From: Paenibacillaceae bacterium
GTDB lineage: Bacteria; Bacillota; Bacilli; Paenibacillales; NBRC-103111
Assembly: GCA_029256185.1 (NCBI GenBank)
Contig: JAQSYI010000001.1
Coordinates: 1-64,000 of the forward strand
Direction: 5' to 3'
DNA: 64,000 nt
Every line of letters starts with the position of its first letter. Position 1 is the stretch's first letter. The position numbers were made by a program, and so were the translations under genes. The notes below the pieces were generated by a model, which saw only the letters and a list, made by a program, of their open reading frames with translations, ran no database searches and was not told the origin of the DNA. Shown here piece by piece: positions 1 to 12,312 of this stretch.

Positions 1-85
1 CCCCGAAGGAATGAATCCGCTCGACTTGCATGTATTAGGCACGCCGCCAGCGTTCGTCCTGAGCCAGGATCAAACTCTCCATAAA
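1..85 (-). rRNA. 16S ribosomal RNA, 5' end only (continues off the left edge)
   Basis: Reverse complement reads TTTATGGAGAGTTTGATCCTGGCTCAGGACGAACGCTGGCGGCGTGCCTAATACATGCAAGTCGAG, the universal 16S 5' region. Confidence 0.97.
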
Positions 86-219
86 AGTGGCTCCGAAGAA
101 CCTCTATTGTAGAGCGATTAGCTCATTTGTTCAAACAAACTTTGGCTGTGTTTTTGTTACTACTCGTTGTTCAGTTTTCAAGGAGCTAATTACTGTCGTC
201 TCTCAGAGGCGACTTTATT

Positions 220-352
220 AATATACCACACTTGCCCACATGATTGCAAGAGAAATTTCAAAAATCTTTTCTCAGCTTGTCCGAAGACCTTGAACACGCT
301 TCCTTCTCAAGGGGCGAGAAATAATATACCACGTACTATTGACGAAAGTCAA
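220..352 (-). promoter_or_regulatory. Tandem rrn promoters (P1 347-352/323-328, P2 244-249/220-225)
   Basis: On the minus strand: TTGACT-N18-TATATT and TTGCAA-N18-TATATT, both with GTGG before the -10, upstream of 16S. Confidence 0.75.
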
Positions 353-410
353 TCTTTTATCTCAAATTATTTCAATTTTTTTGGATCGATCTTTTTTGCC
401 TCAAAAACCA

Positions 411-447
411 AAGACGCCCTAACCACTTCCTCGGTTAAGGGCGTCCC
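411..447 (-). terminator. Rho-independent terminator between the HD-GYP gene and the rRNA operon
   Basis: Inverted repeat GACGCCCTAACC...GGTTAAGGGCGTC with flanking A/T tracts. Confidence 0.6.
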
Positions 448-467
448 GTTTTTAAAAATGAAGAGGA

Positions 468-1544
468 TCAGGGTTCAAAATAATGAATCACTTCTTGAAT
501 ATATAAACCGCGTTCTAATGTTAAGTTAACAATCCCGCCATCTACATTCACCCACGGCCGGGTGGGCTGGCTGCGGTCTGAAAAAACGATGGCGCCAATC
601 TGGCCATTACTTAGCCGAACCAAGGTACCATTGCTGAATTCCGTCATTTTCTGAATAAAGGTCTGCACAAATGAGGGGTTCAGCTTGCCAAAGGATTGTG
701 CCTGCAATTGCTCCAAGCCAAGATAGGGAGAAATAGGCTTTCTGTAGGGACGGGCCCTTGTCATGGCATGATAAATATCAGCAACTGCAATTATTTTGGC
801 ATAAGTATGAACCTTTTCTCCCTTAACCGCCATGGGATAGCCGGAACCATCCTCCCGCTCATGATGCTGGAGGGCCGACAGCTTAATGCCTTCATTTAGT
901 CCCGCCACATTTTTTAGCAACTGATAGCCATGAATGGGGTGGGTACGGATTTCCTCTTGCTCCGCTTGGGTCAGAGTGCCTTTTTTCTCGAGAATATTCT
1001 CATCCACTTTGGCATTGCCGATATCATGCAGCAGTCCACCCAGTGCCACTGGAATCCAATCTTTCGGAGGGAGGCCGCACCACTTGGCCAATTGGTAGGA
1101 GGTCAAAGCGACCAAGATGCTATGGTGAAGAAGATACTCCCGCAGATTCATAGACCGGGGAGAAAATTTCAAAGCATGATAGTGATCAATGTGCTGCAGA
1201 AGAACTTCCAGCCGGGTTCTTAGCTCCAGCAAGGGGAGGGAACCGCCGGAACGAAGAGAGAACATAACTTTTCTGTAAAAGGCAAGCAAATTCTCATATT
1301 CCATTGCAAGAGGAGATACGGGCAAAACCGCTGCCTCGGTTTCTTCACTTTTTTGGGCGGGAGTCTCAACTCCTTCTCCCTTTCCATCAATGGATACAGA
1401 AGGGATGAAGAAAGCACGAAGAATATCCAGTTCCCGCTGGCTAATCACCAAGCCCTTATCAAAAAGAAGGTTCCCGCGCTTGGTAAATACCGGCTCATTA
1501 ATTCTGTCATTAATTTTCAATTGAGAAACGGGAACTACAGACAT
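468..1544 (-). CDS. HD-GYP domain protein (putative c-di-GMP phosphodiesterase)
   Basis: ORF contains LLHDIGNAKVDENIL, THPIHGYQLL, HHEREDGSGYP and ADIYHAMTRARPYRKP motifs. Start placed at MSVVPVSQLK with GGAGG upstream. Confidence 0.88.
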   Translation of the reverse strand: MSVVPVSQLKINDRINEPVFTKRGNLLFDKGLVISQRELDILRAFFIPSVSIDGKGEGVETPAQKSEETEAAVLPVSPLAMEYENLLAFYRKVMFSLRSGGSLPLLELRTRLEVLLQHIDHYHALKFSPRSMNLREYLLHHSILVALTSYQLAKWCGLPPKDWIPVALGGLLHDIGNAKVDENILEKKGTLTQAEQEEIRTHPIHGYQLLKNVAGLNEGIKLSALQHHEREDGSGYPMAVKGEKVHTYAKIIAVADIYHAMTRARPYRKPISPYLGLEQLQAQSFGKLNPSFVQTFIQKMTEFSNGTLVRLSNGQIGAIVFSDRSQPTRPWVNVDGGIVNLTLERGLYIQEVIHYFEP

Positions 1545-1705
1545 ATGGAACCTCCATCTGTGACATCGAGTATTATCCATATTCATTGTAGAAGAAAAGG
1601 GACATTTCGTAAAGATTAATTCCTTGTAATGCTTCACCTTTACGCCATAACACGACACAAAAAAGCAGGGGATAGAATCCCCTGCTGCTATAAGCGGCAT
1701 CCGCT

Positions 1706-4177
1706 TTATTCTGATTCCTGTTCTTCCAGCTCGCCTGCTTCCGACTCCGGTTCACTCTTTTGTACTCTGGTAACAGTAGACACCTCGTCGTCTTCCTTGA
1801 TATTGATCAGACGGACCCCTTGCGTATTGCGTCCCATCAGGGAAACTCCATCCATGCTCATCCGGATGATGGTCCCTTGAGTGGTGATGATCATCAGGTC
1901 TTCTTCTTCTTTCACTACCTTTAGCCCTACGATTGGACCATTCTTGCCGGTAATATTCAGGGTTTTGATTCCCTTGCCTCCCCGGGTCTGAGTCCGGTAG
2001 TCATCCACTGGTGTACGTTTGCCGTAGCCCTTGGAGGTAACGATCAACACGCTGCTTTCGGGATCGATAACGTCCATATCGATAACAGCATCCTCATCCG
2101 ACAGCTGGATGCCCTTCACGCCTGTTGCGGAACGGCCCATCGGCCGGACATCCTGCTCGGGGAAACGAATGGACATGCCATCCTTGGTACCCATTACAAT
2201 CTCTTGTTTGCCGTCAGTCAGTTTAACGCCGATCAGACGGTCGTCCTCACGCAGACCAATGGCAATCAGCCCAACTTTGCGAATATTGGAATACTCCTCG
2301 AGCGCTGTTTTTTTGACAATCCCCAATTCCGTGGCAAAAAATAGATTAAGATTAGCCGCGGCAAAATTCTCGACCGGTATAACCGCACTGATCTTCTCAC
2401 CCTGCTCAATCTGGATCAGGTTGATAATGGGCGTCCCCCGGGCCGTCCGGCTCAGATCAGGGATTTCGTAAGCCTTCAGACGGTAGGCTTTTCCCTTGTC
2501 GGTAAAGAACATCAGGTAATCATGGGTATTGGTGACAAACAGATGCTCTACAAAATCCGATTCCTTGGTTTCCATTCCGATTACGCCTTTACCGCCACGC
2601 TTCTGAGCGCGATAGGTATGCACAGGCAGGCGCTTGATATAACCTGTATGGGAGATGGTGATGATCACATCCTCCTGAGGAATCAGGTCCTCATCCAGAA
2701 TGCTCTCCTCACCGATGGTAATTTCGGAACGGCGCTCATCATTGAATTTGTCACGGATTTCTTGCAGTTCCTCGCTGATAATAGCAAGAATTAACTGCTC
2801 GTCGGCCAGAATCGCCTTTAATTCGGCAATTCTCTTCATGAGCTCCTGGTACTCCTCTTCGATCTTCTCCCGCTCCAAGCCGGTCAGACGCTGCAGACGC
2901 ATATCCAGAATGGCCTGGGCCTGATCATGGCTTAGCCCGAAGGTCTCGATCAGCCCTTGCCGTGCCTCCTCTGTCGTGCGGGAAGCACGAATCAGGGCAA
3001 TCACCTGATCAAGATGATCCAAGGCAATCCGCAGGCCTTCCAGAATATGGGCCCGGGCTTCCGCCTTGCGCAGCTCATATTCGGTCCTGCGGCGGATCAC
3101 TACTTTCTGATGCTCCAGATAGTGGAAGAGCGCATCCTTCAGATTGAGCACCTGAGGCTGATTATTGACCAACGCCAGCATATTGATGCCAAAATTGGAC
3201 TGCATGGCTGTATGCTTGTACAGATTGTTGAGGACCACATTAGGATTGACATCACGGCGCAGCTCAATCACAATCCGCATGCCGGTACGGTCGGATTCAT
3301 CACGAAGATCGGTAATGCCATCGATCCGCTTCTCCCGCACCAGTTCTGCAATGTTCTGAATGAGCCGGGCCTTGTTTACTTGGTAGGGAAGCTCGTAAAC
3401 AATGATCCGCGCCTTATTGTTGACTTCTTCTATATTCACCTTAGCCCGCATGGTTACCGAGCCGCGCCCCGTGTTGTATGCAGAACGAATACCCTCGCGT
3501 CCCATAATAAACGCACCTGTGGGGAAGTCCGGTCCTTTGATGAAGCTCATCAAGTCCATAGGAGTCGCGTCCGGGAATTTGATCAAATGCTGAAGCCCGT
3601 CAATGACCTCTCCCAGGTTATGGGGCGGAATATTGGTCGCCATGCCAACAGCGATTCCGGATACCCCGTTAACCAGCAAATGGGGAAAGCGGGAGGGCAG
3701 CACGGCGGGTTCCTGTTCCTCGCCGTCATAGTTCGGGACAAAATCAATGGTCTCTTTATTGATATCGCGAAGCAGCTCCATGGCGATTTTGGACAGACGG
3801 GCTTCCGTATACCGCATAGCCGCAGCAAAATCTCCGTCGATGGAGCCGAAATTTCCGTGTCCGTCCACGAGCATATAACGCAGAGAAAAATCCTGGGCCA
3901 TCCGCACCATGGTTTCGTATACGGCAGAATCTCCGTGGGGATGATACTTGCCGATAACCTCGCCTACAATCCGTGCCGATTTTTTGTGGGGCTTATCAGG
4001 AGACATCCCTAGCTCAGACATCGCATACAGAATTCTCCGATGCACCGGCTTCAGGCCATCCCGGACATCGGGAAGGGCCCGGCTAACGATGATGCTCATG
4101 GCATAATCCATGAACGATTCACGCATCTCTGAGCCAATATCCCGTTCTTTTATTTGCGAACTTAATTCTTCAGCCAT
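1706..4177 (-). CDS. gyrA: DNA gyrase subunit A
   Basis: [36 protein letters not shown] and [22 protein letters not shown] are diagnostic. Start reset to MAEELSSQ. Confidence 0.98.
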   Translation of the reverse strand: MAEELSSQIKERDIGSEMRESFMDYAMSIIVSRALPDVRDGLKPVHRRILYAMSELGMSPDKPHKKSARIVGEVIGKYHPHGDSAVYETMVRMAQDFSLRYMLVDGHGNFGSIDGDFAAAMRYTEARLSKIAMELLRDINKETIDFVPNYDGEEQEPAVLPSRFPHLLVNGVSGIAVGMATNIPPHNLGEVIDGLQHLIKFPDATPMDLMSFIKGPDFPTGAFIMGREGIRSAYNTGRGSVTMRAKVNIEEVNNKARIIVYELPYQVNKARLIQNIAELVREKRIDGITDLRDESDRTGMRIVIELRRDVNPNVVLNNLYKHTAMQSNFGINMLALVNNQPQVLNLKDALFHYLEHQKVVIRRRTEYELRKAEARAHILEGLRIALDHLDQVIALIRASRTTEEARQGLIETFGLSHDQAQAILDMRLQRLTGLEREKIEEEYQELMKRIAELKAILADEQLILAIISEELQEIRDKFNDERRSEITIGEESILDEDLIPQEDVIITISHTGYIKRLPVHTYRAQKRGGKGVIGMETKESDFVEHLFVTNTHDYLMFFTDKGKAYRLKAYEIPDLSRTARGTPIINLIQIEQGEKISAVIPVENFAAANLNLFFATELGIVKKTALEEYSNIRKVGLIAIGLREDDRLIGVKLTDGKQEIVMGTKDGMSIRFPEQDVRPMGRSATGVKGIQLSDEDAVIDMDVIDPESSVLIVTSKGYGKRTPVDDYRTQTRGGKGIKTLNITGKNGPIVGLKVVKEEEDLMIITTQGTIIRMSMDGVSLMGRNTQGVRLINIKEDDEVSTVTRVQKSEPESEAGELEEQESE

Positions 4178-4350
4178 TGTAAACCCCCTAAGCTTTATGA
4201 GAACGACATGCGCGGCAGACATTGGTTTGTTAACTTTTGTAAGAGGAAAAACCTATAATTCCTGCAGATGGTACGTTTTTTGCATCAAATTCTATTATAT
4301 TACTTTCACAACTATTGCACAATTTAAACCTTAAAAATCAACCGGCTTCC

Positions 4351-4878
4351 TCAATCCTCGTCCTCCAGATCTTCTTCCAGCTGCTTCAGTATGGCATATT
4401 CCTGCTCCATCATCCCCCGGGTATACGTATACAGTTGGGAGGAAAAGGGCATGAAGCTTTCGTTCTTCAAGGTAACCGACATCTGGTTGTTATAATCCAG
4501 ATCTTCCGCTACAACCTTCATTCTGCTCTCAAGAATGTGCCGCTTGGAAGCCGTATCCAGAAGGTCAAAAAAGGCCAGCCGGTTATAGATTTCATTGGGA
4601 ATACGGGCATATTCCTCGGGAAATTCCCGCAGCAATTCGAAGAATACCTCTTTGCCCAACTCCGTAATGGAATAGATATGCCGGTTCGGCTTGCCTTCTT
4701 GAAGCTCCAGCCGCTTCTCCACGACGCCCATTTCTTCAAACCGCTTCAAGGCAGGGTACAGATAGTTATTGTTGATCGTATTGCTCTTGCCCAGCACATA
4801 AGCGACGTTTTTCTTAATTTCATAACCATGCTTCGGTCCATGTATGACTTGGGATAATATCAATATATCGATATACAT
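4351..4878 (-). CDS. PadR family transcriptional regulator
   Basis: MYIDILILSQVIHGPKHGYEIKKNV...LYPALKRFEEMGVVEKR...NRHIYSITELGKE is a PadR winged helix. GGAGG lies 5' of MYIDI. Confidence 0.88.
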   Translation of the reverse strand: MYIDILILSQVIHGPKHGYEIKKNVAYVLGKSNTINNNYLYPALKRFEEMGVVEKRLELQEGKPNRHIYSITELGKEVFFELLREFPEEYARIPNEIYNRLAFFDLLDTASKRHILESRMKVVAEDLDYNNQMSVTLKNESFMPFSSQLYTYTRGMMEQEYAILKQLEEDLEDED

Positions 4879-5006
4879 TTTATTTAAACCTCCAGTCGAG
4901 CTGGCGTTATCCATGGTGATCGCTTATGGTGCAAGAAAAGAGACAGGAGTCCCCGTCTCTTCAAAAATTCTGGTTTGTGGATTGCTGGGATATGGCTTAT
5001 AAAAAA

Positions 5007-6944
<1,938 letters not shown>

Positions 6945-6958
6945 TCATAGTTCAAATG

Positions 6959-7210
6959 TTATCCGTTCACGTATAAGTGATGAGCTCGTTTTTTAAGAGT
7001 GGTGGATGAGATGGGGGAATAATACACCTTATCCAGCGTGACGACCAGAGACTTGCATTCTTCCTCGCCGATCACCTCGACGATCTTGTCCTTTTCGGCC
7101 CGGGAGGTGAATTGTTTGGTCACTTTGGATGTCTTCTCGATGGATAAATCAAAGATTCCCACAAGCTCCGAGGTCCGGATAATCTTCTCGCCGCCCAGAT
7201 GAATGAACAC
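6959..7210 (-). CDS. DUF370 / RemA-RemB-like protein (YaaB position)
   Basis: VFIHLGGEKIIRTSELVGIFDL between gyrB and recF; GTG start with AGGAGG upstream. Confidence 0.82.
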   Translation of the reverse strand: MFIHLGGEKIIRTSELVGIFDLSIEKTSKVTKQFTSRAEKDKIVEVIGEEECKSLVVTLDKVYYSPISSTTLKKRAHHLYVNG

Positions 7211-7229
7211 TCTTGCCCGCCTCCTGTGC

Positions 7230-8345
7230 TTATATCCATATACGGCCTTCTTGCACCTGAAACACATTCAGATTCTTGATTCTGGCCAGATCCACGCTCT
7301 CCATCCCGGTGGTGGTAATAAATACTTGCACCTTGTCCTGGATAGTCTCGATCAATTGGGTCTGCCTGCTGCGGTCCAGCTCCGACAGGACATCGTCCAG
7401 AAGCAGAAGGGGGTATTCGCCTACCTCATCATTCATGAGCTCCAGTTCGGCCAGCTTCACCGACAGCGCTGTTGTCCGCTGCTGCCCTTGCGAACCGTAA
7501 GTCTGGGCTTCCTTGCCGTTTATATAAAAAAGCATATCGTCCCGGTGAGGGCCGGCCAATGTAGTCCCCCGGCGGAGCTCCTGATCGCGCATCTCAGATA
7601 ACTTTATCATAAATTGCTGGAATAGGATAGGTTCATCTTGCTCTGCAAGCCCTCCAAAGCTGGGCTTATAGACAATTTGAAGCGTTTCCTGTCCCCCGGT
7701 AATACCCGAATGAATCGTTTTAGCCCACCGTTCCAGCTTCTCTATAAAGCTTTGACGTTTTTTCATAATTTTAACACCAAAGCCCGCTAATTGTTCGTTC
7801 CATACATCAAGCATACCCGAATGCCTGGCGGCACCGGGACCGCCGTTTTGTTTTAAGTAATTATTGCGCTGGATCAGCACCTTCTGGTATTGGGTAATAT
7901 CATGCAGATAGCCGGGATGAACCTGCCCGATCTCCATGTCAAGAAATCGTCTCCGGACGCCAGGGGCGCCTTTGACGATTTCAAGATCTTCCGGTGCAAA
8001 CATCACCACGTTTATGGCTCCGATAAAACCGCTGAGCTTCTTCTGCTCCAGCCCATTGATCCGGGCCTTCTTGCCCTGCGGGGATATCTGCAGCTGCAGC
8101 TTGCAAGGGCCGTATTTTTTATCCACCTCGCCATAGATAACCGCCTGCTCCTGATCCCAGCCGATCAGTTCCCTATCTTGATGGGTCCGGTGGGATTTGG
8201 TCAGTGCGAGCACGAAGATGGATTCCAGCAGATTGGTTTTTCCCTGGGCGTTAGGACCTACGAACACATTGACCGTTCCCGCAGTGGCCAGTTCGACATG
8301 CTGGTAATTGCGGTAATGCGCTAGAGACAGCTTCTGCAGAAACAT
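7230..8345 (-). CDS. recF: DNA replication/repair protein RecF
   Basis: MFLQKLSLAHYRNYQ, VFVGPNAQGKTNLLESI and LLLDDVLSELD; position between gyrB and dnaN. Confidence 0.97.
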   Translation of the reverse strand: MFLQKLSLAHYRNYQHVELATAGTVNVFVGPNAQGKTNLLESIFVLALTKSHRTHQDRELIGWDQEQAVIYGEVDKKYGPCKLQLQISPQGKKARINGLEQKKLSGFIGAINVVMFAPEDLEIVKGAPGVRRRFLDMEIGQVHPGYLHDITQYQKVLIQRNNYLKQNGGPGAARHSGMLDVWNEQLAGFGVKIMKKRQSFIEKLERWAKTIHSGITGGQETLQIVYKPSFGGLAEQDEPILFQQFMIKLSEMRDQELRRGTTLAGPHRDDMLFYINGKEAQTYGSQGQQRTTALSVKLAELELMNDEVGEYPLLLLDDVLSELDRSRQTQLIETIQDKVQVFITTTGMESVDLARIKNLNVFQVQEGRIWI

Positions 8346-8566
8346 TAGCCCGGCTCCGCTTCAATCAGAAATTCCCCCGCATGAAGAACCCGTACTTTGT
8401 CTCCGGGGTACAGCTTGCGTCCGCGCCGGTTGTCGGGCTCACCGTTCACATGGATAACCGCATCGGCAAGATAGCTCTTGGCTTGTCCGCCGGAGGAGAT
8501 GATATCGGTAATTTTCAAGAATTGACCAAGGGTTATGTACTCCCCATGAATTGGAACAATTGTCAT
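8345..8566 (-). CDS. S4-domain RNA-binding protein, YaaA-like
   Basis: ITLGQFLKITDIISSGGQAKSYLADAVIHVNGEPDNRRGRKLYPGDKV; conserved neighbour of recF. Confidence 0.9.
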   Translation of the reverse strand: MTIVPIHGEYITLGQFLKITDIISSGGQAKSYLADAVIHVNGEPDNRRGRKLYPGDKVRVLHAGEFLIEAEPG

Positions 8567-8666
8567 TAAATTCTCTCCTTAGGAGCTGCAAGGAAATTAG
8601 CGGTATTTTATTTCATCGCAGTCTCTTAACTCTCATACACACAGGCGCCGGCTGGCTTGCCCCTGC

Positions 8667-9809
8667 TTAATTGGTGGTGCGGTAGGGGAGAATCAGCTGC
8701 AGAATCGGCGTACCATCCTCCGGCCGGATAATGATGGGGCTCATGGAGCCGGTGAAGCCGATGCGGATCTGCTCGCTGTCCACAACCTTCAGAGCATCAA
8801 GCATGTACTTGGAATTAAACGATATTTTAAGCAGCTCGCCTGTCAGGCTGTTGACCGGAATCAGTTCCGTCACTTTGCCAAGCTCGGAAGAGCTGGAGCT
8901 GATCTCGACGGTGCTTTGGTCAATCATGACCATTTTGACAATATTGGTTTTCTCTTCTCTGGACAAGAGATACGCCCGGTCGATAGCCTCTACAAGCTCT
9001 CTGGTGTTGACCACCATCTCGGTCTGGAAAGAACGGGGAATCAGTTTGCTGGTATCTGGATAAGTTCCGTCCAGGATCCGGGAGTAGAACAGAATCCGGT
9101 CCATTTTGAACAGCACTTGATTGTCGGAAACGACGATATTTACCAAGGAATTGCCGTCAGGCAATATTTTATTCAATTCATAGAGGGTTTTACCGGAAAT
9201 AACGATGTTGCTGAATTGGGCATCCGGTTCCGTCTCCATTCTGGTTTCCCGCTGGGCTAGACGGTGACGGTCACAGCCGATCAGCTTCAGGAACTGGTCA
9301 CCCAGTACCCATAATACGCCCGTCAACACGGGGGTAGCCTCATTGGCGGAAACGGCAAAGGCGGTTTGTCTGATCATGGTCTTAAGCAGGTCGCTGGCCA
9401 AGGTTATGGTTTTGCGTTCTTCAATATCCGGAAGGAGGGGGTATTCCTCCGGATCCAGCCCCACCATCTGGATTTCTGAGCTGCCGGAACGGATGATCGT
9501 TTGGAAATGCGGGCTTACTTCAATCTCAATGATGTCCGACGGAAGTTTCTTGATGATTTCCGCCAGAAATTTGGCAGGAAGCACGACGCTTCCTTTCTGT
9601 TCCAGATTGATGATCTGCTTCTGGTTGTGCTCAGCCGGAATGAAAGATTTAATCGAAATATCCGTATCACTTGCAGTCAGCGTAACACCGGAGAAGCTGG
9701 CATCGATCTTGATCCCGCTAAGAATGGGGAGGGTGGTGCGGCTGGAAATGGCTTTGGATACATGCTGAATGGATTCGTTGAAATAATCTTTGGCTACCGT
9801 CAGCTTCAT
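8667..9809 (-). CDS. dnaN: DNA polymerase III beta subunit
   Basis: MKLTVAKDYFNESIQHVSKAISSRTTLPILSGIKI...; position between dnaA and recF. Confidence 0.98.
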   Translation of the reverse strand: MKLTVAKDYFNESIQHVSKAISSRTTLPILSGIKIDASFSGVTLTASDTDISIKSFIPAEHNQKQIINLEQKGSVVLPAKFLAEIIKKLPSDIIEIEVSPHFQTIIRSGSSEIQMVGLDPEEYPLLPDIEERKTITLASDLLKTMIRQTAFAVSANEATPVLTGVLWVLGDQFLKLIGCDRHRLAQRETRMETEPDAQFSNIVISGKTLYELNKILPDGNSLVNIVVSDNQVLFKMDRILFYSRILDGTYPDTSKLIPRSFQTEMVVNTRELVEAIDRAYLLSREEKTNIVKMVMIDQSTVEISSSSSELGKVTELIPVNSLTGELLKISFNSKYMLDALKVVDSEQIRIGFTGSMSPIIIRPEDGTPILQLILPYRTTN

Positions 9810-9939
9810 AACGTCACTCCTGTAGTTCTGAAATATGACTTGCGTGAATAGAATGGATTGGGATAACAGTGAACAGCGTCTATCGGCTGCCCCGTTCAGG
9901 CAGGATCAGGCAAGGCCACAGATCCGAATTGGCGACAGG

Positions 9940-10052
9940 TTTCATATCTATATTTATTATATCTTTAAAGTCGTATAAGTAGTAGGGACCGTGGATATGT
10001 GGATATGTGAATAAAAGCCAGAAAACAAAAGCCTATCCACATGTGAATAGTT
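9940..10052 (+). other. oriC, dnaA-dnaN intergenic part: AT-rich unwinding region, DnaA-trios and DnaA boxes
   Basis: AT-rich atatctatatttattatatctttaaag, then TATAAGTAGTAGGG, then CGTGGATAT/TGTGGATAT/TGTGAATAA at 9990-10014 and CTATCCACA/TGTGAATAG at 10033-10050. Confidence 0.85.
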
Positions 10053-10073
10053 TGTGTATAGGCGTATCGGTTA

Positions 10074-11426
10074 TTAACCGGGATTTTTTATTTTTTCGGT
10101 CAGATTGCGGATAACCTTGCTCAACTCCTGGTCGGTTTTAAGCGACGAGGAGATTTTCTCATGGGCATGGATGACTGTCGTATGGTCACGGCCTCCGAAT
10201 GCTTCACCGATCTTCGGAAGGGAGTATTCGGTCAGCTCACGGGACAGGTACATGGCCACCTGCCGCGGGAATGCAACAGCCTTGGTTCGCTTGCGCGCCT
10301 TGAAATCCTCCACCTTCATCCCGTAGAACTCGCCCACCCGCTGTTGGATATCATGGATAGTAATGACCTTGGGGCGGCTGCTCGGGATAATATCCTTGAG
10401 CGCCTCTGCCGCCAAGTGGGCGGATACATCCTCATTGATCAGGGAGGAATAGGCTACAACCCGGATCAGTGCACCTTCCAGCTCACGGATGTTCGTATCG
10501 ATCTGATTGGCTATATACACCATGGCTTCATTGGGGATATCCAGGTTTTCGGCTCTGGCTTTTTTGCGCAAAATCGCGATTCGGGTCTCCAGATCAGGCG
10601 GCTGGATATCGGTGATCAATCCCCATTCAAAACGGGAGCGAAGGCGGTCTTCCAACGTAGGGATTTCCTTGGGCGGACGGTCGGATGAAATAATAATCTG
10701 CTTGCTTTCTTCGTGCAAGGCGTTGAAGGTGTGGAAGAATTCCTCCTGGGTGCCTTCCTTGCCGGCAAGAAACTGGATATCATCGATGAGAAGAACGTCG
10801 ATTTTGCGGTACTTATTGCGGAAGCTCTCGCCTACATTATCACGCACCGCATTGATAAATTCATTGGTGAATTTCTCGGAAGAAATATACAGCACTTTAG
10901 CGGACGGATTGTGCTCCAATACATAATGGCCAATGGCATGCATCAGGTGGGTTTTGCCCAATCCCACACCGCCGTACAGAAAAAGCGGATTGTAGGCTTT
11001 GGCGGGGGCTTCGGCTACTGCGAGTGATGCGGCATGGGCAAACCGGTTGCCGCTGCCGATGACGAAGGTGTCAAAGGTATATTTGGGATTTAGGGAAAAG
11101 GAATCCTCGTGCAAATTGACGGCAGCCTTGGCCGGCGCAGCCGCGGGGACTGCCTGAACGGCTGCCGGGGGAGGAAGATCGTCTATGGTAAATTGAACCA
11201 GGACTTGCCTGCCCAGCGTCTCGGCAACTGTGGAACTGATCATCCTAGCGTAACGCGATTCCAGCCACTCTTTGGCAAAGTTGTTTGGTGCGCAGATCAT
11301 GAGCGAGGATTCGCTGAATACAGTAGCTTTGGTGGATTTGAGCCATGTATCGAAGCTGGGCTTGCTCACCTTGGTTTGAATGACGGACAGAATCTGGTGC
11401 CACAATTCGTTGGCATGGCTATCCAC
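10074..11426 (-). CDS. dnaA: Chromosomal replication initiator DnaA
   Basis: [44 protein letters not shown] and [15 protein letters not shown]. Confidence 0.99.
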   Translation of the reverse strand: MDSHANELWHQILSVIQTKVSKPSFDTWLKSTKATVFSESSLMICAPNNFAKEWLESRYARMISSTVAETLGRQVLVQFTIDDLPPPAAVQAVPAAAPAKAAVNLHEDSFSLNPKYTFDTFVIGSGNRFAHAASLAVAEAPAKAYNPLFLYGGVGLGKTHLMHAIGHYVLEHNPSAKVLYISSEKFTNEFINAVRDNVGESFRNKYRKIDVLLIDDIQFLAGKEGTQEEFFHTFNALHEESKQIIISSDRPPKEIPTLEDRLRSRFEWGLITDIQPPDLETRIAILRKKARAENLDIPNEAMVYIANQIDTNIRELEGALIRVVAYSSLINEDVSAHLAAEALKDIIPSSRPKVITIHDIQQRVGEFYGMKVEDFKARKRTKAVAFPRQVAMYLSRELTEYSLPKIGEAFGGRDHTTVIHAHEKISSSLKTDQELSKVIRNLTEKIKNPG

Positions 11427-11504
11427 AAGCGGTTCACTCCTTAATCAATGAAAAGCTGAAGCTGCTTATACAGCCGGCTGAATGTCGTTTCAAAGAGCAT
11501 GGTG

Positions 11505-11725
11505 TCGAATATCCACATCATTAAGAGAATGAATCGGACAGTTATCCCGAAAAAGGAATGTTGTGCACATTATTATCCACAGGCTGTGTATAAACTAACA
11601 GGAAATTCGAAATATCCACAACCGAAAACAATATTAATATATCAAAACAGCCCTGGGTTTTCAATGAAAACCTGAGATTTATCCACAATCTCTACCCCTT
11701 GTGCAAAAAAATTATCCACCATACT
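11505..11725 (+). other. oriC, region upstream of dnaA: DnaA-box cluster
   Basis: Perfect TTATCCACA at 11573-11581 and 11679-11687; near matches ATATCCACA at 11509-11517 and 11612-11620, TTATCCACC at 11712-11720, TGTGTATAA at 11585-11593. Confidence 0.9.
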
Positions 11726-11896
11726 ACATATTGTTAATAAATTGTTTACGAATCGACAGCATCTCACTTTTCCGCCGGCGAACTATACACAGGCTATTTT
11801 TACCTCAGATTTCATGCGTGTTTTGGTTGACTTTCCGCGTCAGAAGTGATTTAATATTGAAAGGTATTTTTGGAAGTCCTCAAGGAGGTGCAAGAG

Positions 11897-12031
11897 ATGA
11901 AACCATCGTTCAATCCGAACGTTAGCAAGCGCAGCAAGGTGCATGGCTTTCGCAAGCGTATGAGCACGAAGAATGGCCGCAAGGTATTGGCAGCCCGCCG
12001 CCAAAAAGGCAGAAAAGTATTGTCTGCTTAA
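11897..12031 (+). CDS. rpmH: 50S ribosomal protein L34 (below the ORF-track length cutoff)
   Basis: Translation [52 protein letters not shown] upstream. Confidence 0.98.
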   Translation: MKPSFNPNVSKRSKVHGFRKRMSTKNGRKVLAARRQKGRKVLSA

Positions 12032-12035
12032 GAAT

Positions 12036-12064
12036 AAAGACCACAACTGTGTGGTCTTTTTTTG
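12036..12064 (+). terminator. rpmH terminator
   Basis: AAAGACCACA-ACTG-TGTGGTCTTTTTTT. Confidence 0.85.
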
Positions 12065-12096
12065 AAATCTCGGAAGTTCATGTGCGGATGATTGTA

Positions 12097-12155
12097 TCGA
12101 TTTCTCGGCAAGCGCACGATTGCAAGACGCCGTCAGGCATTTCTCTTGCTTGTGC
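12097..12155 (+). promoter_or_regulatory. Leader element shared with walR (candidate structured RNA)
   Basis: TCGATTTCTCGGCAAGCGCACGATTGCAAGACGCCGTCAGGCATTTCTC aligns with 59278-59325 (about 38 of 49 positions identical); enclosed by GCAAGA/TCTTGC and GCAC/GTGC pairings. Confidence 0.5.
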
Positions 12156-12211
12156 ATGATTTCAGGTTTTTGGAACCTCTGTGGCATAATTCGGGAAGTT
12201 TCGAAGGCAGG

Positions 12212-12237
12212 GCTTCACTAGCAGTGGGGCTTTTTTT
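12212..12237 (+). terminator. Terminator-like hairpin upstream of rnpA
   Basis: GCTTCACT-AGC-AGTGGGGC followed by T7. Confidence 0.65.
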
Positions 12238-12312
12238 GTCATTTTGCTTAGGATCAGGGTTGATCAGAGGGACATGTGGAAAGACTATTTTATTATTGAG
12301 CGATAAGGGCGG

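Noticed and set aside
2957-4012. 351-aa plus-strand ORF opposite gyrA
   Set aside because: Antisense to gyrA, with no domain signal and no RBS.
9155-9180. Third copy of the GCCGTCAGGC motif (ttgccgtcaggcaatattt) inside dnaN
   Set aside because: Only the short hairpin matches, it lies within a coding region, and the flanking CGATTTCT...CGCA block is absent.
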